From Kondoa malvinella (lineage: Eukaryota > Basidiomycota > Agaricostilbomycetes > Agaricostilbales > Kondoaceae): DNA of 64,000 nucleotides. This document shows, one piece after another, positions 12,135-24,079 of this stretch. The translations under genes and the position numbers were made by a program. Within the stretch, counting starts at the first letter, position 1. Each line of letters begins with the position of its first letter. Under the pieces are notes generated by a model, which made no database searches, had not been told where the DNA came from, and was given only the letters and a program-made list of their open reading frames with translations. The stretch spans positions 682,001 to 746,000 of the forward strand of contig BCIM01000009.1 in the NCBI GenBank assembly GCA_039545315.1. The letters are read 5' to 3'.

Positions 12135-13104
12135 ATGTCACTTCTCAGCCGCTCTCTGCAGCCCTGTCGATGTTTCCCTCGCAGCTTCTCAACGACCTCT
12201 TGCGCACAAGCAGAATCCCAGCGTAAAAAGACCGCTCGATTGAAAAAGAAGTCCAACATCGCTCGACGGACAGCATTAGATCTCGAGCAGCAGAGAACAG
12301 TGCCCAACCCTATATTAGGCTATCATGATGCTGCTACATGGGACAATAGCAAGCTCAAAGGGCTGTTAATCAAGCGTGAGGCAGTTTGGGAGGAAAGCTT
12401 GAGGCGTGGTATAGGTGGCAGAGATCAAGAGACTTTGGATATGAATGCTGCCGTTGAATCACAAGAGGACTCGCCTGTTGGGCTTGATGACTTGGATTTA
12501 CAAGGCCAGAGATGGAATTTCGGCCTTGGGGAGGACGAAGTTACGCTGCTTTTCAAAAATTTACCTCAAGTCGCTGCGCAAAAAGCTTTGATTGGTCAAA
12601 GTGAAAACACTTCAGTGGAAAAGCTCGAGCAATTGGCGAGTAAAGCGGAAAAGGAGGAATCAGTCAAGAGGGACAACTTGATGCGGATCGTCAATCTCAA
12701 AAATGCCAATGCGAGAGGTGTTCGGCTGGACAACACAAAGAGGGTCGTCGAGCAATTCTCGAGGTTACCAGATGCGCAGGATACGGGTAGTCCTGAAGTT
12801 CAAGGTACTTTCCTCTCTTTGCCTTTCACCTACTTCAGCTGAGGTATTTGCAGTCGCCGTGCTCACGCTCCGGATCCGCAACATAGCTTCTCACCTCTCA
12901 CAAGCAAAGAAAGACTACTCCAACGCAAGACAATTGCGTGCTCTCATTTCACAACGAGCGAAAATGTTTCGTTATCTGAAACGCAAGTCTCTCGATCGGT
13001 ATAATGAAGCTCTCAAAGCCTGCGGTTTGGAGCCCAGAGCCGTCGAAGGGGAGCTGTTAGTGCTGGAGCAGGATGTGAAAGGCTTGGTAGGGTTGAGCAT
13101 TTAG
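12135..13104 (+). CDS. MRPS28: Mitochondrial small-subunit ribosomal protein uS15m
   Basis: A structural protein of the small mitochondrial ribosomal subunit. The ATG at 12135 gives an N-terminus rich in Ser, Arg and Thr (MSLLSRSLQPCRCFPRSFST) typical of a mitochondrial targeting peptide, followed by a basic stretch. The middle is the long fungal-type extension. One intron (12805-12853) interrupts the conserved core, which reads VAVLTLRIRNIASHL, then KKDYSNARQLRALISQRAKM and FRYLKRKSLDRY, the S15 signature of a three-helix bundle. The product is about 300 residues, like yeast Mrps28 and larger than bacterial S15. An upstream in-frame non-ATG extension was ignored. Confidence 0.9.
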
Positions 13105-13437
13105 GTTACATTTGTAGCAAGGATTGCAAAGATGTCTATAGATGCATTCTACTGTCCCCTGGCGCTTGTATCTTCCGAATGTTGTCCGTGTGGCAAGAAT
13201 AGCTTGTACTGCGAGCCTGTAGTGGGCACCACAATAAGGTAAAAGAATACCCAACATTGGTCACTTCCACGTACCATGTAGCCTGTACACCATCAATGTC
13301 TATCTAAGTGTGAGAGACGATAACAGCAGATCGACATACTGCAGTGCACATAGTCGCTGTGAATCGATGTATTGCGGGTAAGCCACGAAGGGCTAACGCA
13401 AAAGTCGATACTCACCTGATGATGCGTCGGAGAGAGA
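13105..13437. other. Short region between convergent genes
   Basis: Lies between the stops of uS15m and BUD31. There is no gene-like frame. It holds short stretches resembling BUD31 introns and exons to its right (for example gcctgtacacc near 13281 and 13524), possibly a decayed local duplication. Confidence 0.3.
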
Positions 13438-14414
13438 TCAATCTGTACTTGCACATCCCTGTAGATATTGTGACGCTGTTAGCTTTTAGAAGAAGCTAGC
13501 AATGTGCAACACCTACCCTGCAGCCTGTACACCCCGAACATCGATGAGCAAACGAAGTGTCAGTAGACTGCAAGGCGTACCGCAATGTACGCATTCCTGT
13601 AAACGATACGATGCGAAATAAGCCATGGATGGCCAAAATCAGCCTCGTCGCTTACCACTACCACACCACCTTTCAGCGCTGCTTTCGGTACTCGGCAAAT
13701 GCACGTTGATCCCACATCGCTGTGAATCAACCGATCTCAGGATTGCCCCAAAGCAATGAGAAAGCGAAGACTCACTTCATATCCTGTCAAGGGATGAGCA
13801 CGGTTTGTGAAAGGTAGAGAAAAAGGCTAACTCGACTCTGTATACACCTCACACAACACAACTTCTCATACCCCTGCTTCTTCCACTTGGCTATCAAGCT
13901 ATTCACTTGTCAATCTTGGGCTCAATCTCCCTCATTCAAGAGAAACGCACTTTGCATCCGCATATTCCTGCTTCAACAACCAATCATACAATTCCTTGCT
14001 TATCGCTTCTCTTGAGTAATACAGATCATAGATCCATCGAGAACGCGTGTGAACAATTTGCATAATGGGCCATAAAGATTCATTTTTCCGTTTGCCTTCG
14101 TGGTCTTCATTCTCTGCGTCTCGCATTTTGGTATTGTATTCATCTGGAAGAAATGAAACATCAGCGAGCGAGTCCCAACAGGTAGTGCATTCGATAGAGT
14201 CTCTTTGAAGATGCTCGACAGTGTCTTTGAGCATTTCGAGCCGCGAGGGTATCAAGAGAAGACTTGAGCAGGCAAGACTGACTTACCGAGGATAGACTCT
14301 ATCTCATCAAAGCCTTCTGGAGGAGGCTTCGTCCTAGAAGTGCGAATCTTGGGCCTGCCCAACGATTATAAGCATTTCGCATATTTTTGGGCGGTAGTGC
14401 GAGAGAGCGGACAT
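13438..14414 (-). CDS. BUD31: Splicing factor BUD31 (G10 family)
   Basis: A spliceosome (Bact-complex) protein. After splicing, the protein is about 148 residues: [82 protein letters not shown], ending ECVHCGCRGCASTD. This keeps all the zinc-binding cysteines of the G10 family. The gene is cut into very small pieces: a first coding exon holding only AT of the start codon (14413-14414), and microexons of 8 nt (13776-13783), 16 nt (13581-13596) and 8 nt (13517-13524). The stop is TGA at 13438-13440. Family identity is certain because both ends and the length match; the first intron has a weak gtccgc donor and is the least sure junction. Confidence 0.92.
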
Positions 14415-14424
14415 ATTGAAAGAG

Positions 14425-14720
14425 CAAAGTGCGGATAGCTATTATCTCTGTATGGCTATATGGTGAAGCCGGATCAAGGCTTAATATCAACAGTCTGGTA
14501 TACGTTGGTCGAAGCAGTCGAATGTCTCACATAGTCAACAAGCGCGGTATGCAGGGAGAGCAGTTCAAAAAGGGCAGTACACGACAGCTACTAGATAGTT
14601 TGATGCAAAGCTGTTCCTTCGAGCCAGCTATGTACCATCCCGCGATATACTCACACCGGACCATGCAAAACAAGATACTCTTAATGAGTACCGTTAACAG
14701 TGTTGGTGCCATGGATCTTT
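14425..14720 (+). repeat. Inverted, diverged copy of the sequence at 1-300; probable pseudogene
   Basis: Aligns with the minus strand of 1-300. The best block contains the shared string cagctatgta and, nearer its end, aacaagatactct. Along the frame that is open in the first copy (302-114), this copy carries stop codons. The splice donor after NKIL (gtgagt in copy 1) reads atgagt here. It therefore looks like a relic of a small gene family. It lies directly upstream of BUD31, divergently. Confidence 0.5.
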
Positions 14721-15221
14721 GCTCTCCCGCAGAAGTGAGAAGCTCTCCCTAGTCGATGCCTGTCTGCGGAAGCCTTTGGACCGTGGGCCTTCTTGCTTGG
14801 TCCATCGATTCAAGCGCGAGTCTTGTACAGTGTGCCGAATAAGACAATCCTCGTCTAATAGCAGAGAGAGAAAGCTCACCCTCTTCTTTTCGGATTAGAC
14901 ATCAAAGAGACCGATAGGGTGCTTCCCGTGATTTACGTCGTCTAGAATTACCAATTAGCAAGACCAGCATCCGTCAGAAAGACATGGGAGATACAGGGCG
15001 AGGGGAAAATGTGCACAAAGCAGCGTAAGATGAGAGCAGGGAGGAGAACGGGCCCGTCGCGACTTTACATGGTCGGCGCTACGGGAGGTTCGCAGTCGAA
15101 CAGAACAGCAGATCATAATAACAACTCTGTATCTAGAGAGAAGCTGGTCACAGAGAAGCAGGGCAAAGCTGAGCTGTTTGGCGCAAGTCGTGGTTGATAG
15201 CAACCAGTAAGAAATGCATTC
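14721..15221. other. Intergenic region upstream of SEC10
   Basis: No convincing gene. Short frames on both strands lack family features. It probably contains the SEC10 promoter. Confidence 0.4.
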
Positions 15222-18200
15222 ATGGCCAAGCCGCTCTCGCACAAAAGAGGTGCAAGCAGGCCTCCTTCACCAGATCCTATAGCCAGTTCCAGCCAACCTA
15301 CAAGCTTGACGCTGGCAACGTTTGAAGAGGGCTTTGATATTGCCGAACTCATAAATGGTCTTACGGAAAGCGCACTGCAACAGAGTCAGCAGGAAGGCGG
15401 AGGTCAGTCTATTATGCTCCATGGCGTTGCAGTACTTAAGCGAAATGATAGAGTTTGACGCGGCACCGTTTATCAACATCTTTGAAGCTGCTGTAGATCA
15501 GCTTATACCGCTGCGCAATCAAGTATCTGCAAGAGCTACAGAGCATGAGGCTATTGTCTCAAAGGCCGAGAGGCAGTATACGTCCAAGCTCAAGGAACTG
15601 AAGGAGAACTTTGAGGTGTCTTCTCATGCTCGCGCGTCCAAAGCTCAGCTGATAGTCTACAGGCCGTATCTACATCCTTTAACAGTCTAGAAAGTCGAAT
15701 ATCAGAAGTCGGCAGAACAGCTATTCGAATTGGTGAACAGCTCGAATCCGTAGACAAGCTCAAGTCGAGAGCGGCCGAATCTCATGATCTCATTACCTAC
15801 TACTTTGATTTCGCACGCGGCGATACCTCAAAGTGGGCCTAGTATTAGCGCTCTCGTGACTTTGAACACTTACTCTGTCTTTTAGATTGGAACAGATCCG
15901 AAAAGAGGAAGGGCGAGAAGGGCGAGCGAAAGTAGCTGTTATCGCTCGGCGTCTTGCCATCCTAGCCAAGGAAGTCGAGACGATGGAAGGAGGCGAAGAG
16001 ACGCGAGCTTCCATTGACAAGTATTGCGAACGCTTCGAAAAAGATATGCTCAAGCTCTTTGACCGATACTACCGTAGAGGAGATCCAAAGATGATGGCTG
16101 TGAGTCGCACGATTCAGTAGCCAGTCATGGCTTAAATTTGGATCCGTATCCTCGCAGCATTGCGCTCAAACACTGCTCGACTTTAATGGTGGTCAATCCT
16201 GCATACAAGTCTATGTCAATCAGCATGACTTCTTCATATCCAAAGATCGTATACTGGAAGGCAGTAGTCTCATTGATCCGGCAACGTAAGTCATCTCACC
16301 ATCGGATGCGTATTCAAGCTCATCTGAGACTTTCAGACTGGATCAACTGCCTGATCCTGATATGCCTGCACCAAAGTCCGAACCAAAGCTCGCAGCACTC
16401 TTCAACGAGATCCGTACGACTGTTGATCAGGAAGCGCAGATCATACAAGCCGTATTCCCCCAGCCAGCTGTAGTGATGCAAGTCTTCCTTCAGCGGGTCT
16501 TTGCTCAAGTAGTAAGTGCATGCTCACATATTCTAACCTTAACTGATTTGATCCAGATACAAACCTATATCGAAAACCTTCTAGCCTCAGCTTCCAATTC
16601 TACTGCTCTCGCTTTCCTTCGCATCCTGCATCTCGCTCATCAAACAACTCATTCCCTAGTGGACGACCTCAAATCACACGACTTCTTCAAATCCGCTTCA
16701 GTCTTTTCTTCCGCCCAAGCAAATCGCAACTCTACCATCCCGGTTGAAAATGGCGCTCAGACGAACCTTGCACCTGGTACTGGAGTCGCCGCGGTCAACC
16801 TTATGCTCGATCAAGCATATGATGAGCTCTTTTCCCCTTACATCGAAGGCGTTCGATACCTGGAAAAGGAGAGCAAAAATCTTACCGAGCTTCATTCTGG
16901 TTACCTGCTGAAATTCCTGAACTTTCATGTAAGGTTTATGCACTAGAACGAACACATATCTGATAGTGTCACAGCAATTGACTAATAAAAGCAAGACGAC
17001 GAAAAGCGTCTTCGACCGCGTGGTCAACCAAGTCCAAACTTCCCTCGCCAACACAGCCATCAGCAACCCTTCAGGTTCGCCTAATCTCGGTCAACAAGAT
17101 TCTTCTCGTGCCATGAGGGTCTTTACCAAGCTTAGTGGAGTTACTTCGAGCAATGGAGATAAGCAGCCAGAGATTCAGGTGGATCCGAATGATGGGTTGT
17201 TGAAGCTTGAAGTTGCGGAAAGGATGTTGAGATGGCATGCCGAGGCTGTTGGAAGGATGGTCGAGCTTTCTGCACCTAGCGATGTGTAAGTCGCTTGTCA
17301 TGGCGTTGAGTACAGTCTGATGCTGTCATATCAGGCCAAAGAACGCCTTTACACTGATGAAAGAATTGGCTGACAATTTCGGGAGGGTCTACATAGAGAC
17401 TGCGCTGGATACGTGAGTAATCTGTAACGTCCTCATAACAATATCTGATGCGCAGTGTAGAGCACTCACTCAAGTAGCGGCCTACGAGAACAAGAGCGAA
17501 CCGGATCTTGGTATACTCAGCGTCATTCGACAAGCAGATCTAGTCATGACGCTTTGGCAAAAGTACCTGTCCATTGCGCTCTTCTCGCTTGCTGCTTCCT
17601 CCGTCACGGTACGAAGGGAGATGGGCATCTTCAATAACCATGTTGTCATTCGGATTGAGGGCAAGACGAACGAACTGATACAGAAGCTTACAGACAGTAC
17701 GTAATGAGCCAAAATGGCTTTGGGTGTGCCTCAATCCCTCTTGGTACAGATATCGTCGCATGGCTATACACTATTCTTCAACGACAGAAGAAGACCGACT
17801 TCAAGCCAAAGAATGACGACCTCGCATTTGCCAGCACCAACACTGAACCATGCATAGGCTGCTGTGACTTCCTAGCCAAGATTCATGAGCAAGCTACGGC
17901 AAATCTGAGCGGAAAGAATTGCGAGTCATTCCTGACTGAAGTTGGCGTGGCTTTCCATGCTCTGCTATTGGACCACCTGAAGAAGTACCCAGTCAGCGCC
18001 ACTGGCGGTCTAATACTCACAAAGTATGTCGATCGCTTTGGCATTCTAACCACTCTGATGCGTCTCGAAAGGGACCTGGCGGTTTACCAAGATACGATGA
18101 ATGGGTACCAGATAGCTATCATTACAGATCGCTTCGACATGCTGCGGCAACTAGGCAACATCTTTATCGTTCGACCGGAAATCATCAAGTCTTATATGTC

Positions 18201-18422
18201 GGAATCGCATCTCGCTCGAGTGGATGGAGCACTTCTAAGGCCGTTCCTCATGCAAAGATCTGATTACCAGCAATATAGTCGCAAGGTAATACTACTCTGC
18301 TTGCCGCTGCTGCTACTGGCTGACAACTGATGCAGGTCTGGGATGATATCGCTCCACCGGGCGAGACAGTAACTTCGTCAAATACAATGGGGATGGCGTA
18401 TGGCTTTCACTTCGGCCTGTGA
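15222..18422 (+). CDS. SEC10: Exocyst complex component SEC10
   Basis: A subunit of the octameric exocyst that tethers secretory vesicles to the plasma membrane. The ATG at 15222 leads into LTLATFEEGFDIAELINGLT. A 50-nt intron then joins GGE to FDAAPFINIFEAAVDQL, the typical Sec10 N-terminus. A coiled coil follows (EAIVSKAERQYTSKLKEL), then long helical repeats, with RRLAILAKEVETM, YRRGDPKMM and GVRYLEKESKNL recognisable. The C-terminus reads FLMQRSDYQQY and ends MAYGFHFGL. About ten short introns. Full-length by comparison with the family (roughly 850-900 residues). Confidence 0.9.
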
Positions 18423-19074
18423 TATGTATATATCTATAACAGTGAGCAGTACAAGGATTGACGTTTTCGAACAAGACTTGTTATTTTTGCTCACAGAGTC
18501 ACTACCATTCAGGCTACGCAGCAGGTCCGTCTGCTTTCACGGAGTCGCGCGTCGCGCAGCGTACGATACCACCGGCCTCGAACCTCTAGAGCACTGGTCA
18601 TCCAGAAGCCTTCCTATCTTTACGTCATTCTTCTAAGTTACCTTATGGAAAGCCTCTCGTTGCACATCTGCTAGAGCTACACACAACAAAGACCTTACAG
18701 TCGTCCGGGTCAGGGCAATGGGTTCCAGAGGCGTGCTCCGTGAAGAAACGAGATTGCCAAATTCTTTATGCTTCTTCTCAAAGATTGAGATGCGTGAAAG
18801 TTATGCTACACTACTTTCACGTATGCCGCGATTGTCTTTGCCTGCGCTCTCGTCGTCGCTCGCTTGCGGCTGCGCGCTCTCCATCGAGCGCTGACATCCC
18901 CTTCTTCTCGCCTTCATCGAATTGCGCCGGCGTCGTGCCGCATCGTTCTGCCATGCGTATTGCTCATGGATTGGTTTGCTGGATAGCATCACGCTGGCGA
19001 GGCTATCGGCACTCCCGATGAGCTTACCGGTCCTTTGTCTGTTGGAAGATTCACTCTGAGCTATCAGCCGTGCG
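18423..19074. other. Intergenic region, no gene called
   Basis: About 650 bp. A 116-codon minus-strand frame at 18801-19151 is open, but its first part is just the complement of the pyrimidine-rich leader of the next gene, so I do not call it. Confidence 0.4.
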
Positions 19075-19182
19075 AAAAGCGCTCTCAAGCTTGATTTCTC
19101 TTCTTCTCTCATACCATCGTTCATCTTTTCTGCCTTCAAACTTTCAATCATATCTTATTCATCTTTCATCTCCATTCTTCAG
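19075..19182 (+). promoter_or_regulatory. Pyrimidine-rich leader upstream of the 19183 gene
   Basis: The roughly 100 bp before the ATG are strongly C/T-biased, with runs such as ttctcttcttctctc, and lead directly to cagtATG. Such tracts are common just upstream of well-expressed fungal genes. The role as core promoter or 5' leader is inferred. Confidence 0.45.
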
Positions 19183-20058
19183 TATGCCTTACTCTCATCT
19201 TCTCGGCAGTCACGACAATCTTGAAGCGTCCGCTGAAGCAACCGCTGCACGTCATCCTATCCCACTGCATCCCGATCAGGTCAGTAGTCTCACGCAATGA
19301 GCATATAGCCTATGCTTGGTCGCCGAACAGACCTACAAGACCAGCACTTGGGAGACACTGTATAGAGGCATCTTCGCGAATTGCATCCAGATGGACACGG
19401 AGGTGTCATTCCTGTCGACGCAGAAAAGGACTTCAAGTGGCTCCAAGCTCTGTTGTTAAGCCTCAAAGCGAACGGTCAGGTATCCGACAGGGAGATCAAG
19501 GACGTCGTATGTATTTGTGTCTTTCAGTCTGAATTCAGCTCAGCTCATGGTGGTGCAGCTCATACATCTCTATAACGGCATCATGACGCATTTGCACAAG
19601 CTTGAAGCTCCCTTGTTCGCCCTCAAGCAATTTCGCTCTACCAACCCCTTAGGGAACCCTAAAGGTGTGATGTTGGCTCCTTTTAACATCACTACGGTAA
19701 GTCTGTTCGGCCGCTTATTGTCAAGCAGATGTTGATCTTGACTTTGTAGTCCATCATCACCTACATCGATATGATTGAGCCCGAACTCGAGGCTGTTATC
19801 GCAGCTGAAAAGAGCGAAGCAAACAAGGCTCACAACCTTCGCCTCAACGCGTACAAGACCACATTGATGAACTTCAGGAAGGAAGTCTTTGATGCTCGCA
19901 AAGGTCTACCGAAGAACATTATGAACAAACAATTCGAGCTCCCAGCGAATTACGAAGATGACCAATGGGTCATTTACGGTCAACTTGGCAAATTTGATGT
20001 CACGACAATGTATAAAGAGCTGAACAGACAATTGAATGAGCTCAAGAAGAAGAAGTAG
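19183..20058 (+). CDS. Conserved-looking soluble protein of unknown function
   Basis: Four exons give about 235 residues: an N-terminal segment (MPYSHLLGSHDNLEAS), GGVIPVDAEKDFKWLQALLL, then LYNGIMTHLHKLEAPLFAL, GVMLAPFNITT, a helical region (MIEPELEAVIAAEKSEANKA) and a lysine-rich C-terminus (NELKKKK). The first intron must end at 19364 to avoid an in-frame TAG. There is no signal peptide or membrane segment. The pyrimidine-rich leader hints at strong expression. I do not recognise the family. The next gene starts only 71 bp after the stop, on the same strand. Confidence 0.7.
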
Positions 20059-20129
20059 GGTCTCGGTCACGGAGAGCATTATCTTGCATTAGAACTTTAA
20101 GTTACTATTTTCGCCAACAAGCGACCGTC

Positions 20130-23008
20130 ATGCAAGCTACCCAGCAGCTCTCTTTGCTGCTCACGCATCACGTAGCGCATGATACCACTCTAGAAGCGAC
20201 GCTGCCATTCGTCCTGCGGCTGCTGATAGAAGAGCGACTCGTCTATCAAATTTCTTTAGACTCTGCTGAAAATGCATCTGTCACTCTGGCAAAGTCAGTG
20301 ACAGCTGTGAACCATCGCATACTAGAGCGTGTCTGATGATCTGGAGACAGATGGAATCTGCGGCTGTCGGCTGTAATAAACACACAGAGCAAAAGTGCTG
20401 GCCAGCGCGCTGCAGCATTTCAGCTTGCAAGGGAGAGCATCAAGCAAGTAGACAGTCTGTTGCTACGAGAGGGAAAAGCTTGGTTCAATACTGCGCTGGC
20501 TTTGTGCTCAGTAGGCTGCTCGACTAGCGGTGCATGTCCTAGCTGATGTGATGCAACGTAAAGAAAACTTCAAGTTCGACTAGGCTACAGCTCGCTGCGA
20601 TAGACTTTGTACAGACTGCGCTATCGGCCGCTACACATCTACCGGAATTCAGTAGAGAAAGTGCCAATGCAGCAATAATACGAAAGTTTGCGGAAGACTC
20701 GATGAGGTTGAGTAGGGACGGCGGAAGTCTTGAGGTACGCTCTATCTATTCGCTCCAGGCTTTGACTGACCTCGAGTAGCTTCGAAGGGCTTCCATGCAA
20801 TCTCTGGTCTTCTTGCTCAATCACCACGCTAGCGTTTTGAAACCTTTGGCCGCGCAACTACAGAATCTCAGTACTACTATCCTCTGTCTAGAGAGCGGCT
20901 TGCAAGAGTCAGCGAGTGATCTGCTTGGACATGTCTACCTTTCTGCAGGCAAAGCAGCAGCTGGAACCGCTTGGCGTCGGTCTGTTGAAGGACTAGTCGC
21001 GAGCATCAACATTTGCCTCGATGCGACGACCACAAGCTTCCAAGACAGTACGTTTCTGACACATCTGCCATACACATGTGCTCATGCGGTCACAGAACTG
21101 CCTATGCCAAATCTATCACCGCTTGAATTACCTCTGCTGAATCAGAACAGCAATGCATCAGCTTTCAGTGTCGCAGAAGTTGCAATGCTCAATATGGATC
21201 GTATCGAGTGTCTTTCCGCAGTTATTTTGCGGATGTTGAGGTATGTTTCGCTTTGTGTTCTACTATAGTAGTATAACCTAAGTCAGAGATGCACAGGACA
21301 CCGGCGGAACGAGCAGTACCTGTACCGATTGGCGTCCTCCTGCAGCTAGTCTACAAGATGCTTGCCCTGGACGCGGAAGATTTGGTAGGTCCCTAGCTTC
21401 TGCCTTTAACATGATCTGACTGTGTGCAGCCATCTCATTCGGCAGATAAGAACGTTAGGATGGCCGAGATCTCGAATATACCTAGACTACATCTCCTCGC
21501 GGCGAATCTAGCAGCACAGCTTTCGATATGGTACGGTTGTAAATCTGGTCCTCACTCTGAAACTCACGATTCGACCAGTGTCTCGGTCAACTTAATCGCT
21601 TACTCGGTAGATGTACTCTCTGCGCTATCGACTACCATCTCAACCTATTCTAGTCCAAGGTATACCTTCGCAAGCCTGGACCTAGTATTGAGCTGACCAT
21701 CTCTTCCAGTCCTGTCCGATCAAGTCTAGCGGCAGCATTCGCTATCATACTCAATGCAGCACCAGTTGACCCAGATGACGGTGCTAAACCAGCCAACTTT
21801 GTCATGCGAATACTGCTCGAAGATATCATCGCAATACGAACAGCTACGTCGAGCAATACTGCTCCTGCTCAGACAGTCAGCCTATCATCAAACGTCTACA
21901 CTACAAAAACTGATCAATTGATAGAATGGCACCCGCAAAGCAAAGAAGGCGAGAATAGACAACAACGATCTTATGCCTGTGCAGACTATCGTCAAGGAAG
22001 AGACGCTAGCTACCGCTGAATTGGCACTTTCATGTCAGTGCTGACAGTTGATGCCATCCTTGAATATGACTGATACTTTGAATAACAGCTCTGCATCGAA
22101 TGCTCGCTTTCCCCTTCTTCTCGTCAAAGCTCATCACTCAATCACTACACCTGCTGCTCGTCTTGGCTACATCACCAGACTTTCAGACCTCCGCAGCGAC
22201 GCAAAGTTCAGCAGCACCGGCGTCCGCGGAACCACTCGAAATCGCTTTCTCTCGTCGACCCAAATTGCGTCTTTCAATACTCGAATGTCTATCTGCTACC
22301 ATAGCTACAGCAGGTCGAGAAGTACCCGATCTAACACAACGCGCCATCCATATCTTCAGCACACATCTCTTGCTGGGCGACGAACAGATGAAGATCGTCT
22401 GTCGTTGCGGATTGGCGAATTGCGAATTGATTACTCGACCTCGTGTACCGCCTTCGATGCGCAGTGCTGCCGTTCAGCAAGTGGAGAGCGATAGATATGA
22501 TCCTTTGATTGCGGATCTGATTGGTGTGCCTGTTCCTGTGGATGATGAGATGGAAGTGGACGCGCCGAATGAACTGCCTACATCGACACAAGCAACGGAA
22601 AGCGCTCCAGCACCTTCTATACAACCACAACCGGCTATCAAACCAGCCACACTCGAATCCCTCCCCGAATCAGCTATAGAAGATCAAGTTATCGAACCGA
22701 TACCAACTATCGAGCCTGAATATGTCCAGACTGTTCAACCGGCGGAACAAGCGCCTGAACTACCAAGCGCGCCCAAAGCTTCATCCCCGGTCTTACACGT
22801 CATCCCTGCTGTTTCTGAACAATATGAAGCTCCTACAAGCGCTGCTTTGCTCGAACAACCAGTCCAGCAACCAGCCGATGTGCAACCTCTTCTAGAACAA
22901 CCTCTTCAAAACGATGACGAAGACTCTGATGGTCCTATTCCGGAGATCTTTGATAACAACGCAGAGAGCGAAGAAGAAGCAGGGGAAGATGTAGTAATGG
23001 ATTCATAA
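20130..23008 (+). CDS. RIX1: RIX1/PELP1-like pre-60S ribosome-biogenesis protein
   Basis: Likely scaffold of the Rix1 complex that acts on pre-60S particles in the nucleus. The ATG at 20130 starts a helical-repeat protein. Spliced segments include SKSAGQRAAAFQLARES with GKAWFNTALALC, RRASMQSLVFLLNHHA, and YLSAGKAAAGTAWRRSVEG, which resembles the Rix1 AGKA..TAWR region. VPVPIGVLLQLVYKMLALD and IPRLHLLAANLAAQL follow. The C-terminus is a long Pro/Gln-rich tail ending in an acidic stretch (DDEDSDGPIPEIFDN...EEEAGEDVVMDS), as in PELP1. At least six introns. Assignment rests on overall architecture and scattered similarity, so it is good but not certain. Its TAA is immediately followed by the stop of the convergent gene. 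Confidence 0.65.
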
Positions 23009-23845
23009 CTAGACAGCTGGAAGACTATCATCCATGTCAATGTCTGAATCTTGCGCTTGAATTGGCTGTGTTTGCGTCGTCGGAGTCCGCGAAATGAGGT
23101 GTTTGGTGTATTCTTCCATTAGGACCGCTTTGCGATCATGTGAGCATGGGATAGCGATAAGGAGATAGCCATACCGATCGCAAGTAATGCTGATCCATCT
23201 AAAGCAGCGTACATGTTTTGACTGGGCGAGGCTTTCTTGTTGGGTCTGTCATCTTGTTTGTACATGCTTTCCTCAGCGAAATAGTCGCGCGTATGGGTGT
23301 GAATCGTTTGGAGCAGATCCTGATTTACGATAAGAGACATTGGTATGAAGAAGAGGGGCAACGAACGGAAGGAGGAAAGTCTATATAAAAGGGAGAGAAT
23401 GAGAAACAAGAGTGGATTGAGACAAGAAGAGCGGACCAGAAGGCAAACGTTTCGGTTCAGGCAATTCCAATTCCTCAGGATCCACGTTCGCCAGCCGTCG
23501 AGTACTCGCTTTCGGACCAGGTTTCTTCTTTGGCTGCACAGCAGGCTCCTCACTGTCCTCACTGACGGGGTCATCCGGCTCCCGCATCAAATCACGATCA
23601 GCCTTATCCTGCGCTTTCTGCTTATCCTTTTTACGCTTCTCCATCGCCATTTTACTTCGTGCAAGGTCAACAGCGTTCTTATCCGCTCTGCCAGCTTCAT
23701 ATCTCTCATTTTGAGCTTGAGTCTTGAGCCGACGAGCGATAATTGCGTGGGGGTGCGCATAATCGATAGGCGATTGGTTCTTGGGGTTCCGCCAGGCGTC
23801 CAGGTGATACACTGAGACTGGATCTTGTTCTGGTAAATCTGTCAT
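23009..23845 (-). CDS. Rrn9-like RNA polymerase I transcription factor
   Basis: The probable start is the ATG at 23845 (MTDLPEQDPVSVYHLDAW); the frame stays open upstream to 23995, so a longer N-terminus is possible. The first exon carries a highly charged helix (MAMEKRKKDKQKAQDKADRD) and a basic patch (PKKKPGPKAS). Downstream exons give LLQTIHTHTRDYFAEE and then ALDGSALLAIAVLMEEY. This last pattern (ALDGSAL.A.G.L.EE) resembles the C-terminal part of the Rrn9 domain, found in the Pol I upstream activation factor. The exon linking PSG to DLLQT is unsure. The stop is TAG at 23009-23011, directly abutting the RIX1-like stop. An alternative is an unrelated nuclear protein. Confidence 0.5.
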
Positions 23846-24079
23846 TTTCGCGCGAGGAGTCGACGTTGCAAGTCGAGAGCCAAGCTTTGGAGCGAGTCGA
23901 CGATCTTTTGCTGTTTGAAGGGGGAATGAATGATTGGGATGACGATGTGAGTTGTTATGCAAGACGGCCAAGTCTCTAGACGTGTACTGATGCATTGGCT
24001 GTTCAACAGGGCGAATGTAAGAGATATCGCGATAGTCTCAATTTCGGCAGGTAACTCATGCTTGCATACAGGGCAGGAC

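Noticed and set aside
18801..19151. 116-codon open frame on the minus strand
   Set aside because: Its N-terminal part (rich in K, E and M) is the complement of the pyrimidine-rich leader of the 19183 gene, and the rest is Arg/Ser-biased without conserved features.
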